Below, piece after piece: positions 1 to 10,036 of a stretch of DNA of 64,000 bases (its first letter is position 1; each line of letters starts with the position of its first letter). The position numbers were made by a program, and so were the translations under genes. Under the pieces are notes generated by a model. It was not told where the DNA came from. It was given only the letters and a program-made list of their open reading frames with translations, and made no database searches. The stretch lies in NCBI RefSeq assembly GCF_004216895.1, contig NZ_SGXE01000001.1, forward strand, positions 62,001 through 126,000, written 5' to 3'. The DNA is from Aquimarina brevivitae (GTDB lineage Bacteria > Bacteroidota > Bacteroidia > Flavobacteriales > Flavobacteriaceae).

Positions 1-2542
1 TTCCATCAAAATCTGCACCACGTGGAGCACCCGCAATTAGATAAGCGGCTTCAGCTCGTACTGAAATATTAGAGGGTACGTCTGTATCAATATTTGGTAA
101 ATGATTTACCATTCTAGTCAAAAAAGGCACCTCTGTAGCATAGCTTAGGTTGAAGCCAAGCATGGTATTATTAATAGGCTCGTAATTATAACTTGACTTT
201 TGGGTGATCGGTCGTTCATTTAGATTTAAAAATGTTCCCCCAATCAATAAATCGTCACTAAAACGATGCTCAATATTGATCCCAGAGAATCGCTTGGTTT
301 GTTGCCCAAACACTGCATTATTTTCCGTAGAAACATTAATAGGTGTATTAGATGCTAATAAAGCTTCATCCAGGATTGTAACTCTACCCAACTGATAGTT
401 CACGGTATAGTCTACTCCTTCTTGAAGCACCCTACCACCAGCGGTAACGGTAACCGACCCTTGAGGCACATTAAAAGCACCTAATGGAATACCGTCTTGA
501 CCAGAAGATTTATAGGTTCCTTTTAACTGAAAATAGTTTTTATCTGCCCCTTGCTGCTCGGCGATGATCTTGGTTTCTGTATATAACTCTCTAAAGACAT
601 ATTGCGCCTGATTACCATTATAGGTGTTAGGGTCATTATAATTGGTGCCTGGTGAACCGTCGTCTAATTTTTCAAACAGATGTTCTCCAAAGGGTTCGAC
701 AGTAGTAAAAATAATGCGCCCGTTCTCGGTATCAATAGTCAGGCCCGGGACATAATCGAAGAATCCATCCCCTCCAATCACCGGGTCATTATTTGGGTTT
801 AATCGGTCTAAGTTAAACACACGTAGTAAGGTGGTTTCTGCCACACCTTCTGGTAATGGCCCAGCACCCTCTGCAGCGGTAATATAATTAAGAGGAGAAG
901 GGTTGGTATATAAGATATTCATCCTAAAGTCCTCTCGCTCTAATCGAAACGCGCCCGTATTATAGATGTTTTTCATCATTAAATCCCATATCGGCAAATC
1001 GACATTGGTAATAGGACTTTTCAACATTTTTACTACTAAATTCTGGCCTGAACCTACATTGTCCGGGTTACCTGAATTTTCACCTACCGTTGCATCAACA
1101 CCGTCTTGCGAAAATTCACCGACCTGGTATACGCGTCCTCCCACGGTATATTGAAAGGCAACCCCCAGAACTTCATCATTATTCAATTTTTGATTCAATG
1201 AGATATATCCAAGCTGTGCGTTTAATGAATATTCGTTAGGGCTTAATCTTCTGGCACCTTCCAGAATCGCATAATCTCTACCTTCTTGGGCAGATATGGT
1301 TCTAAATCCTTGTTGTACCGTGGCTATATTTCGTATACTTGGTGTTAATTCTCCACTAGAGTTAGCAATCAAAAACGGATCTAAATCATTATTACTATTA
1401 TCAGCGAAGGATCCTGCCGGTCTATTAAACAAACCTGGTGGAATCGTGTAATTACCATCAACCGGTGACTCCCCTAAATCTTGTAAGGCAACAATATTCC
1501 TGGCATCGGCTAAATTTTGAGCACTTGTAGCTCTATTGGTTACCCAAACTTCAATTCTGGTAATTTTTATATTATTATTAATAAATGGATAGCTTTGCAA
1601 GGCTTGATCGTAATTATCCCTAAAATAATGCGCTAAGAAATAGTGACGGTTGTCATCATAATCCAGTGCAAATACTTCAAAATCCTGTACTGTCCCACCT
1701 CCCTGTACACTAACGGATCGTGTTTCGGAACGTTGCTCAGAGAACACCCCGGTCACCAAGGTGTTACCAAACTGCATACCTAGTTTTACTCCAAAAAGGC
1801 TTTGCGCTCCCTGAATCAAAGAACTGTTCAAAGGCATATTGACATTACCGACCTCTATACTACGAATAATATCATCCTCTGTAGGTGTATATTCTAACTT
1901 AATTTGATTTTGAAAATCGAATGTAGATTCGGTATCATAATTGGCATTTATCTGCAAACGCTTACCAATTTTACCCAACAAACTTAAACTTATCCGCTGG
2001 TCAAAATCAAAGGTGAAGTTACTTCGGTTTCTGGGTGAAAATGCAGGGTTGTCTTGTTTGGTATATAACATTCCTAGATCCATCTCTACCGAACCTTGTG
2101 GAATTATTTCTATCTCATTACCTCCGAAAATAGATTCAAAGAAATTGGAATTGACATAAAAGATCGGCAATAAATTCTTTCGTTTTTCTTCACTACCCTC
2201 CGTCTTACCACTAAACGCATCTATCTTTTCTTTAAAGTAATTTCTTCGTTCTTCTTCTTCAACTAAGGCTTCATATTCTTTTCGCGTTAAAAACAAGGGG
2301 TATTTTACATTAAAATCACCCAACATTTCTTTATAAATATACCTATTGGTGATAGGATCATATTCGTACTTGGTAATGATACTCGTAGGATCAGGTAGAG
2401 TAATCCTTCCCAAAGAATGCGTAGTGCTCGTAGAATCCCTAACGGTTTCAGTGTCCTGAGCATGCAGTACAGTGAAGTTAAGTGTAATCAAACAAACCAG
2501 TACTTTACAAAAAGTATTTTGTAGATGCTGTGAAGAATTCAA
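1..2542 (-). CDS. sprA: SprA, type IX secretion translocon / gliding motility protein (5' part; runs off the window)
   Basis: The minus strand is open from 2542 to base 1, giving the first ~847 residues of a protein that is about 2,400 residues in the family. SprA forms the giant outer-membrane beta-barrel through which type IX secretion cargo leaves the cell, and gliding flavobacteria need it. A signal peptide is visible (hydrophobic stretch ending LHAQ), then a conserved N-terminal region and, at the window edge, the segment GAPRGADFDG typical of the family. The start is inferred to be TTG at 2542-2540: an in-frame stop lies shortly upstream and no ATG intervenes. It begins only 5 bases after the ruvA stop, so it is probably cotranscribed with ruvA, the arrangement known in flavobacteria. 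Identity is firm; the exact start is less so. Confidence 0.93.
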   Translation of the reverse strand, partial: MNSSQHLQNTFCKVLVCLITLNFTVLHAQDTETVRDSTSTTHSLGRITLPDPTSIITKYEYDPITNRYIYKEMLGDFNVKYPLFLTRKEYEALVEEEERRNYFKEKIDAFSGKTEGSEEKRKNLLPIFYVNSNFFESIFGGNEIEIIPQGSVEMDLGMLYTKQDNPAFSPRNRSNFTFDFDQRISLSLLGKIGKRLQINANYDTESTFDFQNQIKLEYTPTEDDIIRSIEVGNVNMPLNSSLIQGAQSLFGVKLGMQFGNTLVTGVFSEQRSETRSVSVQGGGTVQDFEVFALDYDDNRHYFLAHYFRDNYDQALQSYPFINNNIKITRIEVWVTNRATSAQNLADARNIVALQDLGESPVDGNYTIPPGLFNRPAGSFADNSNNDLDPFLIANSSGELTPSIRNIATVQQGFRTISAQEGRDYAILEGARRLSPNEYSLNAQLGYISLNQKLNNDEVLGVAFQYTVGGRVYQVGEFSQDGVDATVGENSGNPDNVGSGQNLVVKMLKSPITNVDLPIWDLMMKNIYNTGAFRLEREDFRMNILYTNPSPLNYITAAEGAGPLPEGVAETTLLRVFNLDRLNPNNDPVIGGDGFFDYVPGLTIDTENGRIIFTTVEPFGEHLFEKLDDGSPGTNYNDPNTYNGNQAQYVFRELYTETKIIAEQQGADKNYFQLKGTYKSSGQDGIPLGAFNVPQGSVTVTAGGRVLQEGVDYTVNYQLGRVTILDEALLASNTPINVSTENNAVFGQQTKRFSGINIEHRFSDDLLIGGTFLNLNERPITQKSSYNYEPINNTMLGFNLSYATEVPFLTRMVNHLPNIDTDVPSNISVRAEAAYLIAGAPRGADFDG

Positions 2543-2547
2543 GGTAA

Positions 2548-3129
2548 TTATAAATTTTTTAGTGCTTGTTTAATAATAGTTTCTACTGTTTCTTCGGGGT
2601 TAGTTTGTACAATTTTATCTACAGCTTTCTCAGCCTGTTTGCGGTTAAATCCAAGGGTTTCTAAAGCAGATAACGCTTCTTCTTTATTAGTATTGTTTTG
2701 AGTAACCGAAACTTCATCAATATCATAGACTTTAAGAATCTTATCTTTTAACTCGATGATAACGCGTTGCGCTGTTTTGGCACCGATTCCTTTAACGGAT
2801 TGAATTGTGGCTACATCCCCACTGGCGATAGCATTTTTGACCTGATCAGGATGAAGGGAAGAAAGCATTGTTCTTGCTATACTAGCACCTATTCCTGAAA
2901 TAGAAATTAACAATCGAAACAATTCTCTTTCAAACTTATCCGCAAAACCAAAAAGGGTATGAGAGTCTTCTTTTACCTGTAGGTGGGTGTATAGTTGAAT
3001 ATTCTCGCTATCCGTTAGAGATGAGTAGGTATGTAATGAAATATGAAGTAGATACCCTACTCCGTTAACATCAATAACGACATCCGTAGGATTTTTCTCT
3101 ACGAGTCTCCCTTTAATGTGTGTGATCAT
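2548..3129 (-). CDS. ruvA: Holliday junction branch migration protein RuvA
   Basis: At 193 residues this is normal RuvA length. RuvA binds four-way DNA junctions and loads the RuvB motor during recombinational repair. The N-terminal OB-fold opens MITHIKGRLVEK; the middle has two helix-hairpin-helix motifs (ISGIGASIA and VKGIGAKTAQR); the C-terminal UBA-like domain (residues ~150-193, ETLGFNRKQAEKAV) is the part that contacts RuvB. ruvB is not adjacent: it lies 7 kb away at 10037-11065. A -7 box is present at 3153-3160, and sprA follows after 5 bases, suggesting a ruvA-sprA operon separated from maeB by the terminator at 3194-3224. Confidence 0.97.
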   Translation of the reverse strand: MITHIKGRLVEKNPTDVVIDVNGVGYLLHISLHTYSSLTDSENIQLYTHLQVKEDSHTLFGFADKFERELFRLLISISGIGASIARTMLSSLHPDQVKNAIASGDVATIQSVKGIGAKTAQRVIIELKDKILKVYDIDEVSVTQNNTNKEEALSALETLGFNRKQAEKAVDKIVQTNPEETVETIIKQALKNL

Positions 3130-3152
3130 GTATTTGCAATGCGTTAGGTATC

Positions 3153-3160
3153 CAAATGTA
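3153..3160 (-). promoter_or_regulatory. Bacteroidetes -7 box for ruvA-sprA
   Basis: The minus strand reads TACATTTG, a full match to the Bacteroidetes TAnnTTTG element, placed about 24 bases before the ruvA ATG. No clear -33 TTTG is seen at the usual spacing. Confidence 0.55.
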
Positions 3161-3193
3161 ATAAAATTCTGGTATATACATAATTTAAAACAA

Positions 3194-3224
3194 AAAGCTT
3201 TGAAAATTGAGTTTTCAAAGCTTT
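3194..3224 (-). terminator. Rho-independent terminator after maeB
   Basis: A perfect 13-bp stem (3194-3206 with 3212-3224) closes a 5-base loop. On the minus strand it is followed by TTTTTG and TTTTAAA. It sits 24 bases after the maeB stop and ends maeB transcription before ruvA. Confidence 0.85.
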
Positions 3225-3247
3225 AGTTATTCTATAAACCTGTATTG

Positions 3248-5563
3248 TTACAATTCTTTAGACATCATCATATAATCGCGTTCTCTTTTCTCCTTCTGTT
3301 GTGCATCAATTACCGCTACTGCTACAATATTAATGATCTCGTCTACACTAGCACCTAATTGAAGAATGTGCACTGGTTTGCGCATTCCCATCATAATTGG
3401 ACCTATTGATTCTGAGTTATTCAATTCTTTGAGTAGCTTATAATTACTATTGGCTGAATCTAAGTTAGGAAATACCAGTGTGTTCACTTTTTGCCCGTTC
3501 AATTTAGAGAAGGGAAACTTCTTTTTGCGCATTTCTCTATTCAAAGCAAAATCTAACTGTAATTCACCATCGACCACCAAGTTAGGGTGATATCGATGCA
3601 GATACGCTACCGCATCTCTGACTTTCTTAGAGTTTGGATGTTTTGAAGAACCAAAATTAGCATAAGATACCATAGCCATAACTGGTTTTACACCAAACAT
3701 CTCCACTGTTCTTGCGGTCATTTGCGCAATCTTAGCCAATTCCTTGGCATCAGGATCGATATTAATAGAAGTATCACTAATGAACAACGGCCCCTTACTG
3801 GTAATCATCGCGTTCATTGTGGCGATTCTGGCAGCACCTTTAGCCAAACCAACTAAATCTAACATTGGTTTAACAACGGTTGCATAACTACGAGAGTAAC
3901 CCGTAACCACAGCGTCTGCGTCACCTTCGTTAACCATCATGGCTGCAAAATAATTGCGTTCTCTTAGCAAACGTTGGGCGTCATATAAAGTGATGCCTTT
4001 GCGTTTATGATTTTCCCAATACTTCTTTGCGTAGTAATTTTTATGCTCTGCTTCTTCGTCAGATTTTGGATCAATAATCACAATACCTTCAGCATCAAAA
4101 TCGAGCTCTTTCATCAGCTCTAGGATCACATCTCTTCTTCCTAACAATATCGGGTGAGCAATACCTTCTTCATTGACGGTTTGAGCTGCCTTTAGTACAT
4201 CCAAGTGATCTGCTTCGGCGAACACCACTTTTTTAGGATCGGTCTTGGCACGGTTTAATAGCAAACGCACTAGTTTATTGTCATTACCCATGCGTTCTAA
4301 AAGCTCGTCCTCATATTTTTCCCAATCGGTAATTGGTTCAGTAGCGACACCACTTTCCATAGCTGCTTTTGCCACTGCTGGAGGCACTTTAGCAATTAAT
4401 CGAGGGTCAAAAGGTTTTGGAATAATATATTCTCTGCCAAAATTTAATCGAGTTTCTCCATACGCAATATTTACCTGTTCTGGTACAGGCTCTTTTGCCA
4501 ATTCGGCTAAAGCTTTGACGGCTGCCATTTTCATTTCTTCATTTATAGCCGTTGCTCTGACATCTAGCGCTCCTCTAAAAATAAACGGAAACCCTAATAC
4601 GTTATTCACCTGATTAGGATTATCACTTCTACCTGTAGCCATTATGATATCCTCTCTGGTATCAATAGCTAAATTATAATCAATTTCGGGATCTGGATTA
4701 GCCATGGCAAAAACGATTGGATTAGCAGCCATTGAATTTAGCATCTCTGGCGATACTAAGTTAGCCATGGAGAGTCCAATAAACACATCTGCATCTTTTA
4801 AAGCATCTTCCAAGGTTTCTAAATCCCTATCTGTGGCAAATTCGGCCTTTTCTTTGCTTAGATTGTCTCTATCTTTTCTAATGACGCCTTTGCTGTCGGT
4901 CATCACAATGTTTTCATCTTTAGCTCCAAATGCCTTATATAATCTGGTACAAGAAACCGCTGCTGCACCTGCACCACTAACCACTATTTTTACTTCTTCA
5001 ATGTTTTTATCTGCTAATTCTAAGGCATTGAGTAAGGCTGCAGCAGATATGATTGCAGTACCGTGCTGATCATCGTGCATTACAGGGATATCAAGCTCTT
5101 CTTTAAGCCTTCTTTCTATTTCAAAAGCTTCTGGTGCTTTAATATCTTCAAGATTAATTCCTCCGAAGGTAGGCGCTATGTTCTTAACCGTTTCAATAAA
5201 AGCATCTACATCCTTAGTATCCACTTCAATATCAAAAACATCGATATCAGCAAATATTTTAAACAATAAGCCTTTTCCTTCCATCACCGGTTTAGAAGCC
5301 TCAGGACCGATATCACCAAGACCTAATACTGCTGTACCATTAGAAATAACGGCCACCAGATTTCCTTTTGCCGTATAGCGATACGCATTTGCCTTATCCT
5401 TTTCAATCTCTAAACAGGGCTCTGCAACCCCTGGGGAATATGCTAAGGAAAGATCTCGTTGACTAGCATATTTTTTAGTTGGAACAACTTTTATTTTACC
5501 TGGAGTAGGTTTAGCGTGATACACTAATGCCTCTCTTCTTTTACTTTCTATACTCATACGCAT
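3248..5563 (-). CDS. maeB: NADP-dependent malic enzyme with C-terminal phosphotransacetylase-like domain (MaeB type)
   Basis: 771 residues, the length of the large MaeB-type malic enzymes. It oxidatively decarboxylates malate to pyruvate with NADP. The N-terminal malic domain carries [14 protein letters not shown] and the catalytic region DDQHGTA; the NAD(P)-binding Rossmann segment is [12 protein letters not shown] (residues ~195-206). From about residue 430 a phosphate acetyl/butyryltransferase-like domain follows (KVVFAEAD...), which in the family acts as a regulatory module binding acetyl-CoA. Translation may start at the first ATG (5563) or at the third residue (5557, [11 protein letters not shown]). 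A -7 box lies at 5591-5598 and a strong terminator follows the gene, so it is probably monocistronic. Confidence 0.95.
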   Translation of the reverse strand: MRMSIESKRREALVYHAKPTPGKIKVVPTKKYASQRDLSLAYSPGVAEPCLEIEKDKANAYRYTAKGNLVAVISNGTAVLGLGDIGPEASKPVMEGKGLLFKIFADIDVFDIEVDTKDVDAFIETVKNIAPTFGGINLEDIKAPEAFEIERRLKEELDIPVMHDDQHGTAIISAAALLNALELADKNIEEVKIVVSGAGAAAVSCTRLYKAFGAKDENIVMTDSKGVIRKDRDNLSKEKAEFATDRDLETLEDALKDADVFIGLSMANLVSPEMLNSMAANPIVFAMANPDPEIDYNLAIDTREDIIMATGRSDNPNQVNNVLGFPFIFRGALDVRATAINEEMKMAAVKALAELAKEPVPEQVNIAYGETRLNFGREYIIPKPFDPRLIAKVPPAVAKAAMESGVATEPITDWEKYEDELLERMGNDNKLVRLLLNRAKTDPKKVVFAEADHLDVLKAAQTVNEEGIAHPILLGRRDVILELMKELDFDAEGIVIIDPKSDEEAEHKNYYAKKYWENHKRKGITLYDAQRLLRERNYFAAMMVNEGDADAVVTGYSRSYATVVKPMLDLVGLAKGAARIATMNAMITSKGPLFISDTSINIDPDAKELAKIAQMTARTVEMFGVKPVMAMVSYANFGSSKHPNSKKVRDAVAYLHRYHPNLVVDGELQLDFALNREMRKKKFPFSKLNGQKVNTLVFPNLDSANSNYKLLKELNNSESIGPIMMGMRKPVHILQLGASVDEIINIVAVAVIDAQQKEKRERDYMMMSKEL

Positions 5564-5590
5564 TAAGATAAATGTGCGAAACTAAGATTA

Positions 5591-5598
5591 CAAAGTTA
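5591..5598 (-). promoter_or_regulatory. -7 box for maeB
   Basis: The minus strand reads TAACTTTG, matching TAnnTTTG, about 28-34 bases before the two possible maeB starts. Confidence 0.5.
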
Positions 5599-5684
5599 CA
5601 AGTCTGCATGAGATGCGGAAATTTAAAGTATACTATCTTCAAAAAAATCCATAATCTTGACTATTTCTTTGTTTTTATTTGATT

Positions 5685-7637
5685 TCATTGCATATTATTT
5701 TCCTTAAAGGCTTTTTCTTTAAAAATTATATCAGGATCAATAAGGTTATTTAAATCTTCAATCCTATTTTCATCCAATAGGTGTAGCCCTAATTGATAAG
5801 ACGCATTCATCCACCCAAACCCACTACTTGTTATATAATCAAAGTCCGTCCCTACATTACCATATTCCGCATATACTTTATGCGTACAGTTTACTACATC
5901 ATATTTTTCAGGAATTGTACCGTTATACTCTACTGCGTTTTTTGTAATCATCCATAGCCATCTATATATCAATTGCTGAGCCTCCTGTTTATAGCCATAA
6001 TTTAACAAACCCCTCCACAGTATCATTTGATGCGGTGCCCAACCAAAAGGGTGATCCCACTGTCGCTGTGGTGCGTTGGATGATTCTGAAAACTTTGTGG
6101 TCCCAGCCACCCCTCCTTTTTGTACTAAATTTTTAAAAAGATGGTTTACCATCGTTGCTGCTTGTTGCTCTGAACACAAACCAGCCCACAACGGGTAATA
6201 GTTAGTAGCTGCTATGACTTCTTCCTGTTGTTGTTTGGTATGGTTATAATCATAAAAGGTGCCTTCTTGCTCGTTCCACATCAGTTCGTTCATTAATTTT
6301 TTTCGCTCCTCTGCTTTTTCTTTCCAATATTGAGCATCATATGTGACATCCCGGAACTGAAATGAATTGTCAAAAGCTGTCTCTATGAGATAAGCGATAT
6401 CCATTTCGTACTTAAATAACAAACTATTCAACCCCACCGTATTAAGATCAGCGCATATGGCTACCAACCTATTTGAGGTGTCATGACCACTCTCTCGCAT
6501 TGATCTATCGTGGCTAAAGTAACTATCCACTTGGGGTTCCTTAACCTTACCTTTTTGATACTTATTTACAAAATCTTCAATAGTTGTCTGATATGTTAAA
6601 GCATACGTTTTTAGTACCTGATTATAGTGACCTTCTTCTGTTTCTGGTGGGATACCTATACCCTGTGCAAAGTACCTGTTTAAGCCATTCTCGGTTTGTC
6701 GAATACCCTTTTGCATCCAAACTTTAAAATATTCCATAAGTATTGCCTGTAACTGCTTTTGTAACCAAGACTTGGAAGTATTCGTATTATTTTCATAAAT
6801 GGCTCTAACCAATGAACTATAAAATGGCGGTTGTGTTCTGGTAAGGTAATAGCTTCTATTAGCATTCAGAATTTTACCATAGTGATTGATCTGATAGGCA
6901 AAATTATCAGCCATAGCAATAACCAGATCCTCTCTATGATCTACCAATAATCCCAGGGATTCAAAGTAGCTATCCCAACCATACATTTCATTGAATCTAC
7001 CTCCAGGAACAACAAAAGGTTTCCCTTTTAACTTACCTTGCGCTATGGTATAGTCTAAATTTAAAATTCCGGGTTTTGAGTTTATACTTTTTACATATTG
7101 TGGGGTTATATTTTTTGGCAATTGCACGACAGCAAGCCTGGAGATATTTTCTTGTAATCCGTTAAAGTATTGAAAAGCTTCAGTATCCTTATAAGGAATA
7201 TAGATTCTCAAGGTATCTACTGTGGATTTGGTATCCTGAAGAACTTTCTCCAAACCTGCTTTATCAATCGATCTTGTCAAGGTATCCCAATACTGGTTAG
7301 CTATCAATCTTGAAATTCTAAAGGCTGGTTTTTCGGTTATTCGATCGAGCCTTAATGTATCTATCTCACTACTGATCGCCAATTCTTGTAGTAGATTAGA
7401 AAGGTGATATGTACCTTTTATTGTTATTTCAGCACCTGATTTAGTTTTAAACGTAAAAGATTTAGCACCTTTATCCTCCACTGTAATTTTATTATCACCA
7501 TCTGTATCTTCTTGTTGAAGAAGCGCTTGCATAATCGTTGTATACTTCTTTTGCTCATCATTTCTCGTGGCACAACCAAGACATACAATTAGCAATAATA
7601 TATAAAGCTTACAGTCATGAAGCTGATATGGTTTCAT
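5685..7637 (-). CDS. Trehalase, GH37 family, lipoprotein
   Basis: 650 residues. It should hydrolyse alpha,alpha-trehalose to two glucose molecules. Both GH37 signatures are present: PGGRFNEMYGWDSY and QWDHPFGWAPH. The N-terminus is a lipoprotein signal with lipobox LGC and the acylated Cys at residue 22, so the enzyme is exported and membrane-anchored, on the periplasmic side or the cell surface. Residues 44-55 (DTDGDNKITVED) look like a single EF-hand-type Ca2+ loop ahead of the catalytic domain. No sugar transporter or trehalose synthesis gene is adjacent; the neighbours are maeB and queG, so it seems to be a stand-alone scavenging or osmolyte-recycling enzyme. Periplasmic (treA) versus other naming cannot be settled from sequence alone. 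Confidence 0.93.
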   Translation of the reverse strand: MKPYQLHDCKLYILLLIVCLGCATRNDEQKKYTTIMQALLQQEDTDGDNKITVEDKGAKSFTFKTKSGAEITIKGTYHLSNLLQELAISSEIDTLRLDRITEKPAFRISRLIANQYWDTLTRSIDKAGLEKVLQDTKSTVDTLRIYIPYKDTEAFQYFNGLQENISRLAVVQLPKNITPQYVKSINSKPGILNLDYTIAQGKLKGKPFVVPGGRFNEMYGWDSYFESLGLLVDHREDLVIAMADNFAYQINHYGKILNANRSYYLTRTQPPFYSSLVRAIYENNTNTSKSWLQKQLQAILMEYFKVWMQKGIRQTENGLNRYFAQGIGIPPETEEGHYNQVLKTYALTYQTTIEDFVNKYQKGKVKEPQVDSYFSHDRSMRESGHDTSNRLVAICADLNTVGLNSLLFKYEMDIAYLIETAFDNSFQFRDVTYDAQYWKEKAEERKKLMNELMWNEQEGTFYDYNHTKQQQEEVIAATNYYPLWAGLCSEQQAATMVNHLFKNLVQKGGVAGTTKFSESSNAPQRQWDHPFGWAPHQMILWRGLLNYGYKQEAQQLIYRWLWMITKNAVEYNGTIPEKYDVVNCTHKVYAEYGNVGTDFDYITSSGFGWMNASYQLGLHLLDENRIEDLNNLIDPDIIFKEKAFKENNMQ

Positions 7638-7747
7638 AATTTCTCCTAAAAAATTAAAATTTTTTGTGCTTAATTACTAAATTAGAATTCAGCTATTTAA
7701 AAGATAAAGAGACTTTTTGGAAATTTTGGTAAGAATTGACTTAAAAT

Positions 7748-8671
7748 CTATTTCAGAAACTTAATATTGCGCATCAACCCACTGTACTTTGTCCTTTTTA
7801 CCGCAGATTTTTTAAATATATCAGCAAACACCTCTTGTGTAAGCTCGATCCAATCTTGTTTATTCATAGTTAGTAAAGCTGGATTTGGATCAAACAAAGG
7901 TTCGGAATGTGGTTTGGAGAAACGGTTCCAGGGGCATACATCCTGACAAACATCACAACCAAACATCCAATTATCGAATTTGCCTTGATACTTCGTTGGC
8001 AATTCATCACGTAATTCGATGGTAAAGTATGAGATACACTTACTCCCATCAACTACATAAGGTTCGGTTATCGCCTGCGTAGGACAGGCATCAATACAAG
8101 CTGTACAAGAACCACAATGATCTGTAACAGGAGTATCGTATGCTAACTCCAAATCTACAATGAGCTCGGCTATAAAATAAAATGACCCAACTTGTTTGGT
8201 CAATAAATTACTATTCTTGCCAATCCAACCCAAACCACTCTTGGCTGCCCAGGCTTTGTCTAATACTGGGGCGGAGTCTACAAATGCTCTACCGTGTACT
8301 TCACCAATATTTTCTTGTATAAAATGCAGTAACGCTTTAAGCTTGTCCTTAATTACAAAATGATAGTCTTTACCATAGGCATATTTAGAAATCTTAGGAG
8401 CTTCCGGATCTTTTTGGGTCTCGGAAGGAAAATAATTTAAGAGTAAAGAAATAACACTCTTACTGCCTTCGACCAACTTTGTAGGATCGAGTCGCTTGTC
8501 AAAGTGATTTTCCATATACTGCATCTCCCCGTGCATTCCTTTTTGCAACCAGGCTTCAAGTCTAGGCGCTTCTTCTTCCAAAAACCCAGCTTTGGCAACA
8601 CCACACGAAAGAAACCCAAGCCGTTTCGCTTCGGATTTAATCAGCACCGTATGCTTTTCAATGGATTTCAA
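7748..8671 (-). CDS. queG: Epoxyqueuosine reductase QueG
   Basis: 307 residues. QueG performs the last step of queuosine biosynthesis, reducing epoxyqueuosine in the tRNA wobble position with a cobalamin cofactor and two 4Fe-4S clusters. The ferredoxin-like cluster motifs are [12 protein letters not shown] (residues ~181-192) and [10 protein letters not shown] (~239-248). The N-terminal half ([12 protein letters not shown]) and the catalytic region around [20 protein letters not shown] match the family. It lies 21 bases after the P450 gene and behind ruvB, consistent with one ruvB-P450-queG transcript. This QueG lacks the C-terminal HEAT extension found in longer homologues. Confidence 0.95.
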   Translation of the reverse strand: MKSIEKHTVLIKSEAKRLGFLSCGVAKAGFLEEEAPRLEAWLQKGMHGEMQYMENHFDKRLDPTKLVEGSKSVISLLLNYFPSETQKDPEAPKISKYAYGKDYHFVIKDKLKALLHFIQENIGEVHGRAFVDSAPVLDKAWAAKSGLGWIGKNSNLLTKQVGSFYFIAELIVDLELAYDTPVTDHCGSCTACIDACPTQAITEPYVVDGSKCISYFTIELRDELPTKYQGKFDNWMFGCDVCQDVCPWNRFSKPHSEPLFDPNPALLTMNKQDWIELTQEVFADIFKKSAVKRTKYSGLMRNIKFLK

Positions 8672-8692
8672 TGGTCGCTAGCTTAAGTTTAG

Positions 8693-10027
8693 TTAAATTG
8701 AAACATTTACACGTGGATGAAAAGACAGCTGTGAGCCTTTAGGTTTTAATGTTATCAACGGCTGAATGGCTATGGTATTAGTATTCGTTTTAATTTGATA
8801 TTTTGAAACCAATGAATTAATAACCATAATCATTTCGTACATCGCAAAATTACTACCTATACACATCCTTGGACCTGCACCAAAAGGAAAGTAATAATCT
8901 GCGTGTTTTTTGGCTGTATCAGAAAATCGATCGGGATTGAATTCCTCGGGGTTATCCCAATGATTTAAATGCCGGTGGATTTCAAAAAATGATATCAGAA
9001 TAGTTGTTCCTTTTTTTATGTGCAGCTCGTTGTACCTGTCATCAGCTATAGCCACACGATCCGAAAAATAGGCAGGTGGATATAACCGCATTGCCTCCTC
9101 TATGCAGCTAGCGGTGAATTCAGATTTTTTTATATGCTCCATAGCTCCAAGAGACTCTTTTTTCAGGGCCGACTGCTCTTCGAAGAGCTTTTCTTGAATA
9201 TCCTGGTGTTGCGCAAGAAGCATTGGTGTAAAGGTGAGTGCATTAGAGGTAGTCTCGTGCCCCGCAGTAAATAATATTAAGATCTCATCAATTAGTTGGT
9301 CATTGTCCATATCTGTTCCATCGTCATATCGTGCCTGTAGCAACATGTCTAATAAATCATCGTAATGCTCCTCTGACTTTCTTCTTTCTTCAATTAATTG
9401 ATGGAGAATGGCTCTTGCTTCTTTAGTGTCTTTTAGCGCACGTCGCACAGTGCCATTTAGATAATACCATATTTTTTTGTAAGGTTGTCTTATTTCTTTG
9501 ATTAATGTCTTTTGTGCTTTTTCAGTAATTTCTTGCAAACGCTGAATTTCGTTGTCAATCCCTTTATAACTAAACAAGCTTGCTGCGACCACTTTAAAAG
9601 CTAAATCACTCATTAATGGATAAATGGCTATGCTTTGATCATTTGGAATTTTTTGCAATTCTTGTTCAATAACTAATTGCATCGTCGAAATTAGCATCTC
9701 TAATTTCTTTTTATGAAATGCTGGTTGTATTAACCTTCGTTGCTTTAACCATTTGTCTCCATTAGCAGTTAACAAGCCTTCTCCTATATAACGTGCTAAC
9801 TCTTTGGACTGCAATGGTGATTTATGGTAATTTCTATGCTGTTGCTGGAGCATGTGTTTTGCTAAACCTGCATCTCTGGTAAAAACAACACTATTGCCAA
9901 ATCCGAGATTGACTCTGAAAGTATCCCCATGTTTTTCAAAATTACGTTTGTGAAAAGGTAGTGGATTCCTTAAGATATTACCTGCATTTTTAAGTACCTC
10001 AAAAAAAGAAACGGTTTGTAGCATCAA
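8693..10027 (-). CDS. Cytochrome P450
   Basis: 444 residues, soluble, normal length for a bacterial P450. It carries all the hallmark motifs: the I-helix oxygen-binding AGHETTS, the K-helix ExxR in EEAMRLYPP, and the heme-thiolate loop FPFGAGPRMCIG with the Cys ligand near residue 394. There is no N-terminal membrane anchor and no redox-partner gene nearby. Substrate is unknown; the closest-looking relatives are the class that includes fatty-acid and terpenoid hydroxylases, but that is a guess. It is packed between ruvB (9-base gap) and queG (21-base gap), so it is probably expressed with housekeeping genes rather than in a biosynthetic cluster. Start at the first of two adjacent ATGs. Confidence 0.95.
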   Translation of the reverse strand: MMLQTVSFFEVLKNAGNILRNPLPFHKRNFEKHGDTFRVNLGFGNSVVFTRDAGLAKHMLQQQHRNYHKSPLQSKELARYIGEGLLTANGDKWLKQRRLIQPAFHKKKLEMLISTMQLVIEQELQKIPNDQSIAIYPLMSDLAFKVVAASLFSYKGIDNEIQRLQEITEKAQKTLIKEIRQPYKKIWYYLNGTVRRALKDTKEARAILHQLIEERRKSEEHYDDLLDMLLQARYDDGTDMDNDQLIDEILILFTAGHETTSNALTFTPMLLAQHQDIQEKLFEEQSALKKESLGAMEHIKKSEFTASCIEEAMRLYPPAYFSDRVAIADDRYNELHIKKGTTILISFFEIHRHLNHWDNPEEFNPDRFSDTAKKHADYYFPFGAGPRMCIGSNFAMYEMIMVINSLVSKYQIKTNTNTIAIQPLITLKPKGSQLSFHPRVNVSI

Positions 10028-10036
10028 CTTATATTT

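Noticed and set aside
204-2159. Small plus-strand frames (204-395, 966-1154, 1941-2159) at the left end
   Set aside because: They lie antisense to sprA, whose frame is open and matches the family throughout; none has a recognisable product.
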